64,000 bases of DNA, taken from assembly GCA_024138025.1 (NCBI GenBank), contig JAMXBD010000433.1, positions 248,001 through 312,000 on the forward strand, read 5' to 3'. Shown one piece after another: positions 34,176-46,169 of the stretch (its first letter is position 1; the number at the start of each line of letters is the position of its first letter). Made by a program: the position numbers and the translations under genes. Origin of the DNA: Combretum micranthum (lineage: Eukaryota > Streptophyta > Magnoliopsida > Myrtales > Combretaceae). The notes below the pieces were generated by a model, which had not been told where the DNA came from, did no database searches, and saw nothing but the letters and a program-made list of their open reading frames with translations.

Positions 34176-37100
34176 GTCAGTCTTCTTTTTTATTTATAAA
34201 TTTTAATTATAAATGATTTATAATGGATTTTATCTATTATTTATACTTAGGATATGTATAAATATAAGGAATGTTGTAGTATATGCTAGAAGAATATTTA
34301 TCGGGTTTAGATTTATTTAAAGACCAGGCCAAGAGAATTGGAATCTAATTTAGTTTAGTAATATAATAGATGACAGGTATAAATTTAGATGAATTGAAAA
34401 TTTATCTATTGTGTGCTTTTATATATTTATTTGTTTTTTATAGAGATTGTCAATGATGATTGAAAGTTTTTTCTTTTTTAAATTGAAAGGGTTTTCTTTA
34501 CCGTACTTCTATTGAACAAGTGGAAGGTAATTTTCTTAATTTAGTATGGACTTTGTGTTTTTTTTTTTTTTAACCTGGAAAACGATTAGTTAAGTCTTGG
34601 AAATTATATATTGTTCAGTTGGAATGAATAAATCAAAACCTAGACAATTTACTATTGTGGAATTTTGTGTTTGTTTTATTCTTTGAGTTTGACTTTAGTG
34701 ATTTTGTTCCTTTTTTTCACATTCCATGAACAAAATCTTCTCGATGTTGATGGATCATTTCATTTCATACTTTTCCCCTCTTTCTAATATGCTCCATAAA
34801 TATATTTTGCCTCTTATAATTTCCAAATCAGCCATATCATTTTCTTATAGATTAATTTAAACTGATTTTATTTAAAAGTAATTTAAAGAACATAATTTTG
34901 AACGTGACATCATATATATATTATGGCTTTGATTGTAAATGACTTTGTAGTTTAACGATATTAGTGTTGATATTTAATTTTACTTGATTTTTATAATCTA
35001 TCTCAGAAGCATTCGTTGAGGTTTTTTTATCATAGGATGGTATGATAATTTCAGGTCAAGCAGATTTGGGAGATTACAGAGCATAAGATGCGCCATGGCC
35101 GGAAGGAATTTATATATGAGGTTTAGCTGCAGCACAGGAGACGCAATGGGTATGAACATGGTTTCCAAAGGCGTACAAAACGTACTCGACTTCCTCCAAG
35201 ATAACTTCCCCGATATGGACGTAATTGGCATCTCAGGTATAACAATAATACTAGAAAAATTAGAATACCTTCAATTCAATATATTCAACTAAAATTATTA
35301 AAAAAATATAATACTAATAAAATTCAATTTTAGTTGCTTTAAAGTGATATCAGACAGATAGATTTGGGGTATTCTGATTATATATTATATAAATAAGTAC
35401 CTTTATTAGATGACAATAAACTATTCAAAGCACTAACTAAGACATGAAAGAGTTGTTAGTTCATTAGCAATTTTAACCGCAAAAAAACTGGTCTTTTGAT
35501 ATTAATTCTGTGATGTAAATTGATAAAAATAGTTTTATTTTTACAAATAAAATCAATAATGATGATTTTTATATTAAAAACTTATATTTAAAAACAGAAT
35601 TTTTATTTTTAAAGTTTAGTTTTCTGGTAATGTTTAATACAGTAGATCAACATAACGATCTCTTGGTGATCGGAGATATTATAATTATTGCTAATGTAAT
35701 AATGTCCCTGTCCACGATAGCCATGAGCAATAATGTTGTACGTGTCAGGCCAGCCCATGAAGGTTGTTAGAGACTGTAAATAGACAATTCTATTTGTCCT
35801 AAAATCGTCATTACATACTTTATTAAACAAAAAGTGTGTTTAAATATTTTAAAACTTTTTTTTATTTGAAAAGTGCCCCAAATTTGTAGGGGCCAAGAAT
35901 CTGCTTGTCCACAAGAAATGGCCGGGAGGGTCATATTTGTATTTATCGTACAGATATGGTTAGGTTCGTTCATTTTTAAAAAGCCGAACTTTATTGATTT
36001 CTCCTTTTTGTGTTGGCAAAATTAATTAATTAAATTTTCCTTTCTTCAGATTGATCTCGTGATACAACATGTTTTTTCTCTGATTTTAGTACTGGAATGT
36101 ATAAATTCCATCATTGTAACCGTTCGATCGAAGTGATCCCAGTTTAAATATTGTCATTTTTATCGAAACAAACTATATAATATTGGTGTTAAATAGGTCA
36201 TAATAAATCCACACAGATCTAGAGAGTAGGACTACTTTTGACCATTCAATAAAATCAATTTTTTTTTTTCCAATCACGATTTCTAATAATGGTTGCCAAG
36301 GAGACTAACCAAATACTAGATTAATAGCAATCAAATAAATAAATTATTATTATTATAATACATGTTATGTGAAAATGGATTAATACACGATTAATTATGA
36401 AAATATGAAAAAAGTTCTATTAATTATTGACGCTTTGCTTTCCAAACAAACTAGAAAAGATTCAATGGGTATTTATCGATAACTTTTATTAAGTATTACT
36501 CTAAATACTAGTCTTCTTACTTATTTTACTCACTATTTACAATAATGCCAATCATATAGGTAACTATTGCTCAGACAAAAAACCAGCAGCAGTAAATTGG
36601 ATAGAAGGTCGAGGTAAATCTGTAATTTGCCAAGCAACCATAAAGGAAGATGTTGTAAAGAAAGTCCTGAAGACCACAGTGCCAGCCCTAGTGGAGCTTA
36701 ACATGCTTAAGAACCTAGCAGGGTCAGCCATAGCAGGTTCAGTCGGAGGGTTCAATGCCCATGCCAGCAACATTGTGTCTGCCATTTATTTAGCCACTGG
36801 TCAAGACCCTGCTCAGAATGTGGAGAGTTCTCAGTGCATTACTATGATAGAGCCTATGAATGATGGCAAGGATCTTCATATTTCTGTCTCCATGCCTTCA
36901 ATTGAGGTATCATAATATTAATTATAAATTTCATCACAAATATTTCTTCTTAATTTTAATTTTTTTAATAATTAATTTGGCATGAAATAAATCCAAAGAC
37001 ACCCAAACTATAGTTCATATAAAGATGGATCTTTGTAAATACCCAAGCCTCATTTTACTCGTCCATAAACTCTTGATCTTCTGAATCATAATTACTTAAG

Positions 37101-38515
37101 AAAAAATTATTTACACCTGACCTATAGTAATAATAGCATATCCACAATTTTCCCTTTTAAAATTACATTACAATTTTTTAATTATCCTATTAAATATATA
37201 TAGGTTAGATAGTGAGACACTAAGCTTCTCCTCCCACCCCGCACCACCAACCCCTCCCCCCCGCCCTCCCCTCTTCGCCCCTTCTTTTAAACTGAGTGAG
37301 TTGGGAAATTGTGAAAACTTTTTGTTATAGATTTTTAACAGATATTTCGATTCCACCCTAAAAGAGCACCTAGTTTTGGGAGAATTATGAGAACATGTTA
37401 TGACTTCAACCACATAGTGATGGCATGTCATAAATGATTAAACTGAACGACAAAAAACCTTATTGATCACAAGAACTACAGGGCAAGCATGATTGTTTAC
37501 ATGATAAACTAAAAGCTAGACAGGTGTTCATTTCTGATCCATTGTGAGAATCAGTGCATAGAAAAACAATCAGCATAGAATGCCAGAATGGTATTATTTG
37601 GCAAATTTTCAACTTGAAGCTTCTCTTGTCAATATGGCAACCTAGAGTTATCGGTTGTCTTATTCTAAAGTCAAATAATATTAAGAATGTTTGTCATGTT
37701 CTTAAGAACAAATCAATTTGATCTTCTTTTTCGGAACACCATAAAAATTAGTGGAAAATAATGCTAGTTGTCTAGATCTCCGATGAAGCTTAAATTATAT
37801 TAATTAATAAAAGCCGAGATGTCCAAGTATATATTCATAATTCACGCACCACTAGATATTGGTGACCAAATCTCTAGTTAGTGATTGTTTTTTTATATCA
37901 AATTTCACCACACTTGTCATCATTTTACAAGGTCACATGGATAGAAAGACACAAACACACATTCCATTCTCTAGTTTTTCTTTTTTTTTTTTTTAATATT
38001 AATGTACGTAAAACTTATAGAACTTTTATGTTACCGTTAATAGGACAATTCAGTTAATAATTTAATTGTCAAAATAAATATAATAAGTAATTTATTAAAT
38101 ATTTTAATGGTACGATTGAGTATCAATTTGGTGTATTAAATGAATAATACGATTATGGAATTTTTCCACCTTAACTACTAAATTTTTTTTTTCTTTGGCG
38201 ATATTCATTCATGCACTTAATGTTAAATATCTTGTGTACGTAATTATCAATTATTTGATGTGGTAACTAATTCAGGTAGGAACAGTTGGAGGTGGCACTC
38301 AGCTTGCATCTCAAGCGGCATGCCTAAACTTACTTGGTGTGAAAGGTGCCAGCGAAGACACTCCTGGTGAAAACTCAAGGCTTTTGGCCAGAATAGTGGC
38401 TGGGTCGGTCCTAGCTGGTGAACTCTCTCTTATGTCTGCTTTAGCTGCTGGACAACTTGTCAAGAGCCACATGAAGTACAATAGATCTAGCAAAGACATA
38501 TCACAATTGAATTGA
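33096..38515 (+). CDS. HMGR: 3-hydroxy-3-methylglutaryl-CoA reductase (4 exons, 2 frameshifts)
   Basis: Reduces HMG-CoA to mevalonate with two NADPH, the committed step of cytosolic isoprenoid synthesis, from the ER membrane. Exons: 33096-34175, 35055-35236, 36560-36906, 38276-38515, all with GT-AG introns. The short N-terminus is Thr/Ser-rich. Two membrane segments follow (about 33,268-33,325 and 33,374-33,450) flanking [20 protein letters not shown]. The catalytic domain has [12 protein letters not shown] and TTEGCLVAS (HMG-CoA binding, catalytic Glu), DAMGMNM and GTVGGGT (NADPH), DKKPAAVNW (catalytic Lys), GQDPAQN (catalytic Asp) and SHMKYNRSS (catalytic His). Exon 1 needs one extra base near 33,232-33,239 and another near 33,684-33,690. 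With both, the spliced length is 1,851 nt (616 residues), normal for plants. Catalytic motifs are intact, so sequencing error and recent pseudogene are both possible. Confidence 0.93.
34176..35054 (+). other. HMGR intron 1
   Basis: 879 bp, donor GTCAGT and acceptor TTTCAG. AT-rich with no inserted element recognised. Confidence 0.88.
35055..35236 (+). CDS. HMGR: HMGR exon 2
   Basis: Encodes [20 protein letters not shown] and the NADPH-binding DAMGMNM motif, ending within ISG (TCAG^GTATAAC). Intact frame. Confidence 0.92.
35237..36559 (+). other. HMGR intron 2
   Basis: 1,323 bp, donor GTATAA and acceptor CATATAG. No coding content. Minus-strand open frames here are chance. Confidence 0.88.
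36560..36906 (+). CDS. HMGR: HMGR exon 3
   Basis: Encodes [20 protein letters not shown], the [12 protein letters not shown] helix, and [11 protein letters not shown] with the catalytic Asp. It ends SIE at GAG^GTATCA. Intact frame. Confidence 0.93.
36907..38275 (+). other. HMGR intron 3
   Basis: 1,369 bp, donor GTATCA and acceptor AATTCAG. It contains a C-rich stretch (37,235-37,280) and a copy of a dispersed repeat (about 37,395-37,755) found also at 25.46 and 31.2 kb. Confidence 0.88.
37395..37755 (+). repeat. Dispersed repeat, copy 3 (longest), in HMGR intron 3
   Basis: It aligns upstream with 25,460-25,735 (CCACATAGTGATGGCATGTC, GTGTTCATTTCTGATCCA, TATTTGGCAAATTTTCAAC, CTTATTCTA) and downstream with 31,205-31,295 (GTTCTTAAGAACAAAT, GGAACACCAT). 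It therefore links two otherwise separate repeat pieces into one family. Coding potential absent. Confidence 0.65.
38276..38515 (+). CDS. HMGR: HMGR exon 4 (C-terminus)
   Basis: Encodes [20 protein letters not shown] and [11 protein letters not shown], then [11 protein letters not shown] with the catalytic His and the phosphorylatable Ser region known in plant HMGRs. It ends QLN-TGA. Frame intact. Confidence 0.94.
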   Translation, partial: VGTVGGGTQLASQAACLNLLGVKGASEDTPGENSRLLARIVAGSVLAGELSLMSALAAGQLVKSHMKYNRSSKDISQLN

Positions 38516-41500
38516 ACCCCAATACCAAAAACACACAAAATTCAAGTCCTATCATGATCATCATTATGGGTCAATTCAAATGCCACCTTAATCCACTACT
38601 AGTGAACCTCGTCCCACATTTAATTGGAGAAGCAATATTTCAAATTTAAAATTGGTGGGGAAGTGCCGAAAAAATTAATGAATTGTTGGGCATGTGAAGG
38701 AGTGGGAAACTATTCTGGTGGATGTAGATTAAAGTAACTCTGAGCAAGACATGTGGAAGATTTTAAGAAAAAGACAAAGGTAATGAAGAAAGAGTTAGTG
38801 CCTTATGTATATTATTTCTTTTTCGTGTATTTTGTTTTTGTTAGGTCTCTTTCTAAGTGTACAAAAAAGGGCATGTTTGGTTGGGATTAGTTTTTGGTCG
38901 TAATTACTGTAGTGGAGGAAAGCATGTGGCAGTGACATATGGTTGTTTTCATTGGTGTTGCTTTCTTTGCGTACTTTTACGACATTGATGGCTCCCGATT
39001 TCTTGTTCTCAATAATGGTAGATTTTAATTTGATTTTTATTGCTTCTTTGTTCATTTTTTCTTCGTTCTTTACAAGAAAACCAAGTCCATATCGATGTAT
39101 ACAAAAGGTCAAGAGCCATTAAGTTTTGAATTGGCACTGCATATCGAAGGATTTAACATTGATTTCGATGCAATATAGCTTAAGCATATCAGCATTAATT
39201 ATTTCGCTTAATTTTCAATTTCTCATTTTACTTTAATTGCACAATCAAATGAAGTTATAGAGGATTTGAAGGTTTGTTGCTAGGAAAATGGTCAATGAAA
39301 TAAATCAATTTCAAGATTATGAAAAGTTTGGTCGGGTGAAACAAAAAGAATAAATAACGGACTTAGAGGTACAAATGTTTTCCTTGAATATGAAATTCCT
39401 GCAAGATCTAATTAAATTATGATATTTAAAGTATCAAACCACATTTATATTTACTATGTGAATGTTTTGAGTATAATTATTGCTTAATCGAGAAGAGAGC
39501 GCAAAAGAAAAACAATGAAATTGGTGCAAGGATCTGTTTTGCACTGAAGAAGCAACGGCTTTTATACTAAGGAACAAATCACAAAGATCATAACTTTTTC
39601 CAAAAGTTACAGTATTTTAGATATGAATTACATCCATCAGATTTGAATTGAATTAGCCATAAATTGATCTAAACCATTTACTAGGAATGGATGTGACCTT
39701 AAAACGCATGAAGCTCTCCAAAACTTTGATCAAAAGTTGCAATTAACATTAAAATAATTCTACAATTTCAATAAGTTAAAATCATTTCAAACTGGTTCAA
39801 ATCATTTGATGATGCAGGCATAAATAGTACAAATCATTTCAAGTTGGTCCTAATCATCTTGCACTATCAATTTTTGTTTTGATTTCTTGTTCCTTTTTAT
39901 AAGAAATGGTCCAAATTTTTTTACAAAAGGTTCAAACTTTTCATAAAAAATTCATAAATCCTCTTCTTTTACACATGTAACACAAATGCTATTGTAATTA
40001 AGAGCTCTCTGAGCACAAAGTATATCATTTAAATTACATAATTTACAATCTATTTCTATAATCTCTCACTAGATTGTCAATTATGTACACATACAATCAC
40101 CTCCATCATTATCCATACAAAATGGTATCATTAAATTTGAACCATTTTTCAATGTAAATTTTCAAAGTAGCAATAATGTGATAAGTAACTAATTGCTTTG
40201 AATTTCCACACTCCATGCCATAACAGGAGAATTTACACACATAGTCGTGTTCCCATCCAATTAGTAGATTTCATGTTGCCGCGTTTATGTCCATGCTCTC
40301 ATCCTAGCTTCATGAACATTTATAAAAGTAAACTTCTCAAACTTTTATTAAAAGAAACACCACTTCACTGTTAAAATAGGTAAAATACATCAAACTAATT
40401 GATTCTGATACAAAATATATCCACTACAAGATATTGATTATGTTCCATCCTTTTTTAACTTATAGTACATTTAGTACATCCCAATTAATGATGACTTGCA
40501 TTTACCCTTAAACCTTGAAACTGGTAATGTGCTATAATAAGGTAAGATTCCCATCACTACCAACTACTGGAGTTCAAAGCATATATTAGCAACAATATTC
40601 CAAACCATATCTTTAAATAATTCCTTTATCAAAGGGTCTTTTTAGTTATTACTTGGTCTTAATAGAAGTGATTATTATAAACACCATCCCTTTTCAATCC
40701 TCTCATGTTTATATATTCATGTCCTAACACTATAAGTTTAGACTTTCTATTTTTATATTGTAAGCTCATGATATTGTCAGTTCAATATCACAAAGAATGA
40801 AATGGCTAACAAAGCATGTGGCCACAAATCTATTTCTATGAGCATTTTTTTTCTTAACCATTCAAATTAAATAAATTATATGTAACAATTTCGATATCTA
40901 TTAGGTGTAGTTCATAATGTAGATCACACTTATTGATCTATCATTATATCCTTACTGCACCTCTACATTTTTAACACTAAATTTGTATCCTCTTCATTTA
41001 AATTCACCAAATTGAATTTAAATAAGATACACCTTAGTTTAGCAAACACATTTAAATTTATCATATGAATATTTAGTCATTCACAATGACATGATCACAT
41101 TATAATTTTTGTTAAATCGAAATTAGTTTGATAATATATTTTATGAAATGTTTGACATCATAACTCAAGCCAAATTTTTACATTAATGTTTGAATCAAGT
41201 CTTATGTCAACTTGATAAGTACAAAACTTTTCACATATTGCATATTAATCGTATTTCCACAATCACAAAATCACAAAGATAATTTGCACCGATATTTAAC
41301 ATCAAAGTACTTTATTTCACTTGTGAGGGTTTTAATATCAAGATGGATTTTCTAGCACTATCTATTTTTTAATTAAACCTTTCACTTTGCTCACTATAGG
41401 CTTTTATTTGCTTGAGGTTATAGATATAGACATACCTAGTACTATTTTACGTTTTAAAAACTTAAGTCCACCCCACATTTTAAGAATTTTTTAAATTGAT

Positions 41501-44500
41501 TTTCTCTCGGAGAAACTTTAATTTTTCTATACAGGATTATGTTAATGACACATAACCAACTAAATATAGTTTGTATAATTTAGTACATTTACCAAATTAT
41601 GTATAGTATAACAACTATTCGTTATCACATAGATAAGTCTATAAAAGGCATAATTTCACAATTAACTTATTTTGTAATTATGTACTTGTATAACTCAAAC
41701 TATCATATAGTTGATTCAATACAATATGTTAGTAGAAAGTTGGTATTCTAAAATCAAGTCACTTTGGACAATATTTAGGAAAATTTCCATAATAAAACAA
41801 ATATGTGGTTACAAACAAACATTAAATATTTCAACAATATCATCATGTATTCTAATGACATAGTACTTTAATATATTTAAATAATCACACTCATATGCAT
41901 AAATCAAATTAACATATTCTCATACAAAAAGAGATCTTACAAAGATAAAAGCTAAAAATCCTCTTTCTTTCTTTCTTTCTTTTTTCCTTTTCACTTTCTC
42001 CTCTCTCTCTCTTTAAATTTTTTTTCACATATATCACAATATAAAAAAGGATTAAAGTTTTTTGGCCCAAAAAATGAAAAAGAAGGGGGACTACCAGTTT
42101 CATATAGTTCATAAAAGTTGGCGCTTGGTCACTTCCGATATCATCATGATTTCATCCTTGATTCATGCTAACTTATAAAATTTTGTGGTCATGGCATCTT
42201 GATTTTGAGAGTGATTATTGAGTGTATAAACTTATGAGAAAACAAAAAAGTACTCCATAATCTAAGACAAATATTTATAACTCTTAACTCTTCATCTCAA
42301 GTGTGTCGTTACTAATCACATGCACACATCTAAATGAGGAATTGATATAAACTTTGTAAAGTTATTATATTTGACCTTAGTGTGTATATATAGTTAGTCA
42401 GGATATGCTTAAAATAGAGTTGCTGTTATAAGAAGAAGAAGTTATATTATCGAAAATGTAAGTTAAAAAACAATCCAAAATAATATATTATAATTTAATA
42501 AATATATAGCATATAATTGCCATCATAATCATACTAACAAAAACATTGAATAGGACCAACTTATTTCTCAACCACGAACTCAATACTCAAATTCAAATAC
42601 ATTGAAAAAAACATATGAAACGTTGTTACATTGAATTCAACAAAAATAACAAAGTTGAATGAACTGCAAATCAATATATTAAAATTAGTTCCCAAGTACA
42701 TTATATAAAAATTTAATTATTATTTTCAACCATGTTGTCCTATATAAAGGCTATACCTGTCTTTTATTGGTAGATTGCCTAAGTATTTATTTATAGATAA
42801 AAATAATAATATAGAAAATGCGTGAAAAAGATATCACGGTACAATAACAATAAATAAATAGAACAATCTTGCACATTTAACTATTGCAAAGGAGGAACAA
42901 ATATCCCTAACCTAAGACTGTCGTATAAGCATGAGGGAAGCAATTTTGATTATATAATGTCTTACATAATAATATACTCTTCTAAAAATATATAAAAAGA
43001 AAAGATCTTTCATAATTACATGGATATAAATCGAAAAAACGTCTAATATCACTTACAATAGTAGATTATAAGGTTATGAGATTGCCATGAAGCTTAGCTT
43101 TTAGAGGCCAAAGCTGTAGGATAACGTGATTATATACATATTCATGATGACACTCACTACAATACTTATCCAAATAATAACTTGATTAGGAAAACCCATC
43201 AATTTCGGAAAAGTCAATTCACCTCTCAAAAAAATATTTAATAAGTAGTACACACCATATTTATGTATATGTGGTGGAAATTTACCAATCATAATTTAAC
43301 AATGAATAATTTTGTAACACTCTAAACTTAAGAGTACTTATAAACCCCATGTGTTCATATAATATATGGACAAGCAAAGGCTTAGAACTTGCTAAAATCC
43401 ACAATATACGCCATTTAACACCACCAACGCACATATTATTACTCAAAGTCCACAATCATGACATAAATACTCCACTACTATTACTACATACGTTCATGCT
43501 TTCTACACATTACTAACAAGGAATGGCTCATAGAATCCACTATATATACATATACATATCAACGAGTGAGTCCATGCCCTAAGACACTAACTTAATAAAG
43601 AAATAACAACCATACAACATGATAAGAGTTTCTATCTCCTACACACTAATAAGTCATGTTTAAAAGTCTATCTATAATCCTCCCACTAACGTCCTTCCCA
43701 TAGTCCACAAAAATGTCATATTCGGATAAGCTAAAAGCCATAGGGGTTGCATATGTACCTAAAAAGATGAAAGGTGAGCCGAAGCCCAATACATATGCCA
43801 ATAAAAACATGTGCATGTACAAACAATGACAATTTCATATGCATCATAATTATGTAAATGCAACACGCAATCATTTACTTGCCGTGTCTTTTAGTCCAAC
43901 ATCCAACAAAAGGATAATTCAGTATCTCGAAACACACATAAATATTTATATATATATATATATGTATAGGTTATTAGGTACTCCCTAATAAACACAACAC
44001 AACAAATCTTAGATCTACCTAGATCATTACCATATACAAATCCATTCAAAGACAATGCCACACATGGATCATCGGATTGCTGTTGTAATAGCATGAATAC
44101 TCTCCACTTATTACCAGTAGCCACCTACAAACATTATACATATCATTCGAATAGTTCTTAAGTCAATTTTAGTGCCTATCCTAAACAAGCACAAGCACAC
44201 ACATTGTATACATGTACATAGAAGTAATTTCGTTCCAAACAAGTATCCACTAATTAAATTGTACACAATTAGATTGCTTAAAATCTCCTATTTATCTTAC
44301 TTAAACTTTAATTATACTCCTATCATTTTTGGTCGTACATCATAATAACTTAAGTCTTAACGTCTTAAAGCATTCTTAGATTGTGAAATGTATAGTTTAA
44401 CTAATCTATTCATTTTTAGTTTAGAAAAGAGAGATTTTCAAGGGGTTATATCATGCATAAACTAATATACAAGTAAGTATAGGGTTAGGAATCACTTAAG

Positions 44501-45795
44501 CGAAGAAAGTTAATTATAAAAAGGTCCATAGGGGGAACATGACTTGATGTACCTCCCGTATTCTTTTCCAAGCAAAGCTTCAAAAAGATATAAAGAGAAA
44601 CGTGGTTAAGAACACGGTGTCATGTTCATGTTGTGTTCTTTTGACAATCTCATATTGTGAAAACATAGACAGAAATAGTACTTGATACATGAAGCCGTGT
44701 ACCAATCATGTTTTTCTAGAAAAACACAAATTCTACCTCAGTGAGGTACACGACTTGAGACACGAGGTTGTGTTCTACTAGTTTACTTCTGGAAATCATC
44801 TTATTCGTCCATTTGTTGAAATTTCATACTTGACTCGTTTCTTAACACTTTCAAACATATTTTCAAACCCAACATTGATCTCAAAACATCGCCATGCCTC
44901 CTTACTTCTCTATTAGCGATTTTTACATCAATTACATGAAACTTATTCTATGGCTTCCCAAATACATACCCTAGATTATACTTTAAGTGGGAGAAAGTAC
45001 AATACCTTATTTTTTATTCTTGTAACCCATTGTCAAATTCCCTAAACCATAATCCTTTAGGTTTTTCTAAAATTTTCTTTAATACTTGTCATCTTTCTCT
45101 GCAAAAATATGAATATCAAATTACAACCATACCGATTTTATTACCTACGCATCTATTTTTTAAACATATTAGTGTGAGGGTAAACTTTACTTACCAGGTG
45201 CTCCTTCAATAGTTTCTGAAGATTCTACACCCATGTTTAGAGAGGAAGAATAAGGTTCTACTATTGTTTTAGAAGATAGGGCAACAAAAGAGCGGTTACC
45301 AATCCAAACATAAATTTATATGTTGGGTTTAACCAATGTATTTATTAAACTTGAAAAGTTAATTACAAAACTAACCTCTTTCTTTAAGTTGATTTCTTAT
45401 CCTGCCCTTCATTATATATTATTTATTTTAGTTTATTTCAAATTTAATAGGTAGTTTTTAAAGTAATTACTATACATGTGGTCATATGTAAGAAAATCAC
45501 TAGTAGTTACGCATTATGTGTACATTAAATACCTCATTCTTGATATCCAAATCTCTAATTTTCCATTAGACTCTCTTTAACTACACCCCCTAAGAAAAGT
45601 CAACACTCACTTATTGTACCAATAGAAAAACAAAAGATGAGAAGAAGAAATCGCTATTGAAATTACACAATCCCTTGTTTTGTAATAGTGAGAAACATCA
45701 AGTCAAACAAATTGTGTAATTTTTTTTCCTTTTTCAACCTCATGGACTCCTTATAATTCTTCCATCAAGATTATGTAGTTTATCCTATAATAAAA
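38516..45795. other. Intergenic DNA, mostly unassigned old repeats
   Basis: No gene. The first few hundred bases would be HMGR 3' UTR. 39.5-40.35 kb and 42.8-45.2 kb have the look of decayed retrotransposon untranslated sequence: ATTAGTAGATTTCATGTTGCC near 40,260, and AACACGGTGTCATGTTCATG with related ACACGA motifs at 44.6-44.8 kb. I cannot define ends or coding motifs. Open frames up to 105 codons (for example minus 38,795-39,112) have no family resemblance. Confidence 0.4.
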
Positions 45796-45800
45796 TAACG

Positions 45801-46169
45801 AGATAATGTAAAAAATGATACATGAACTTTTGCAAAAAGTTAAATTAAATACTTGAAATTTGGTTTTGAATAATTTAGTACCTAAACAAAATTTTTAATA
45901 ATATTTTTTATACTTAAAGTTTGGTTTTGACAATTTTAGTACTTAAACAAAATTTTCATAGAATGTTTTCATATCTGATTGAACTTACTTTAGGTATAAA
46001 AAAATTTACAAAAACTTCGTTTATGTACAAAAAATTTTAAAACCAAACTTTAAATATAAAAAAAATTTCACGAAAACTTTGTTCATGTATCAAATTATTT
46101 AGAATAAAACTTTAAATATTTAATTAAATATTTTGTGAAAGTTCATATATCATATTTATCATTAACCCT
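45801..46169. mobile_element. Palindromic MITE (~370 bp)
   Basis: Nearly full-length inverted repeat. The left arm ATGATACATGAACTTTTGCA, AATTAAATACTTGAAATTTG and so on is mirrored by the reverse complement of the right arm (ATGATATATGAACTTTCACA, AATTAAATATTTAAAGTTTT and so on) over about 170 bp each side. Each arm is itself a tandem pair of about 75 bp units with TTTGGTTTT and TA(C/T)(C/A)TAAACAAA blocks. The right terminus reads AGGGTTAATGATAAATATG inward, the style of plant MULE-type MITEs that start GGGTTAAT. Target duplication not clear. Confidence 0.72.

Noticed and set aside
38795..39112. 105-codon minus-strand open frame downstream of HMGR
   Set aside because: Low-complexity Lys/Asn-rich reading of AT-rich DNA in the probable HMGR 3' flank; no family resemblance.
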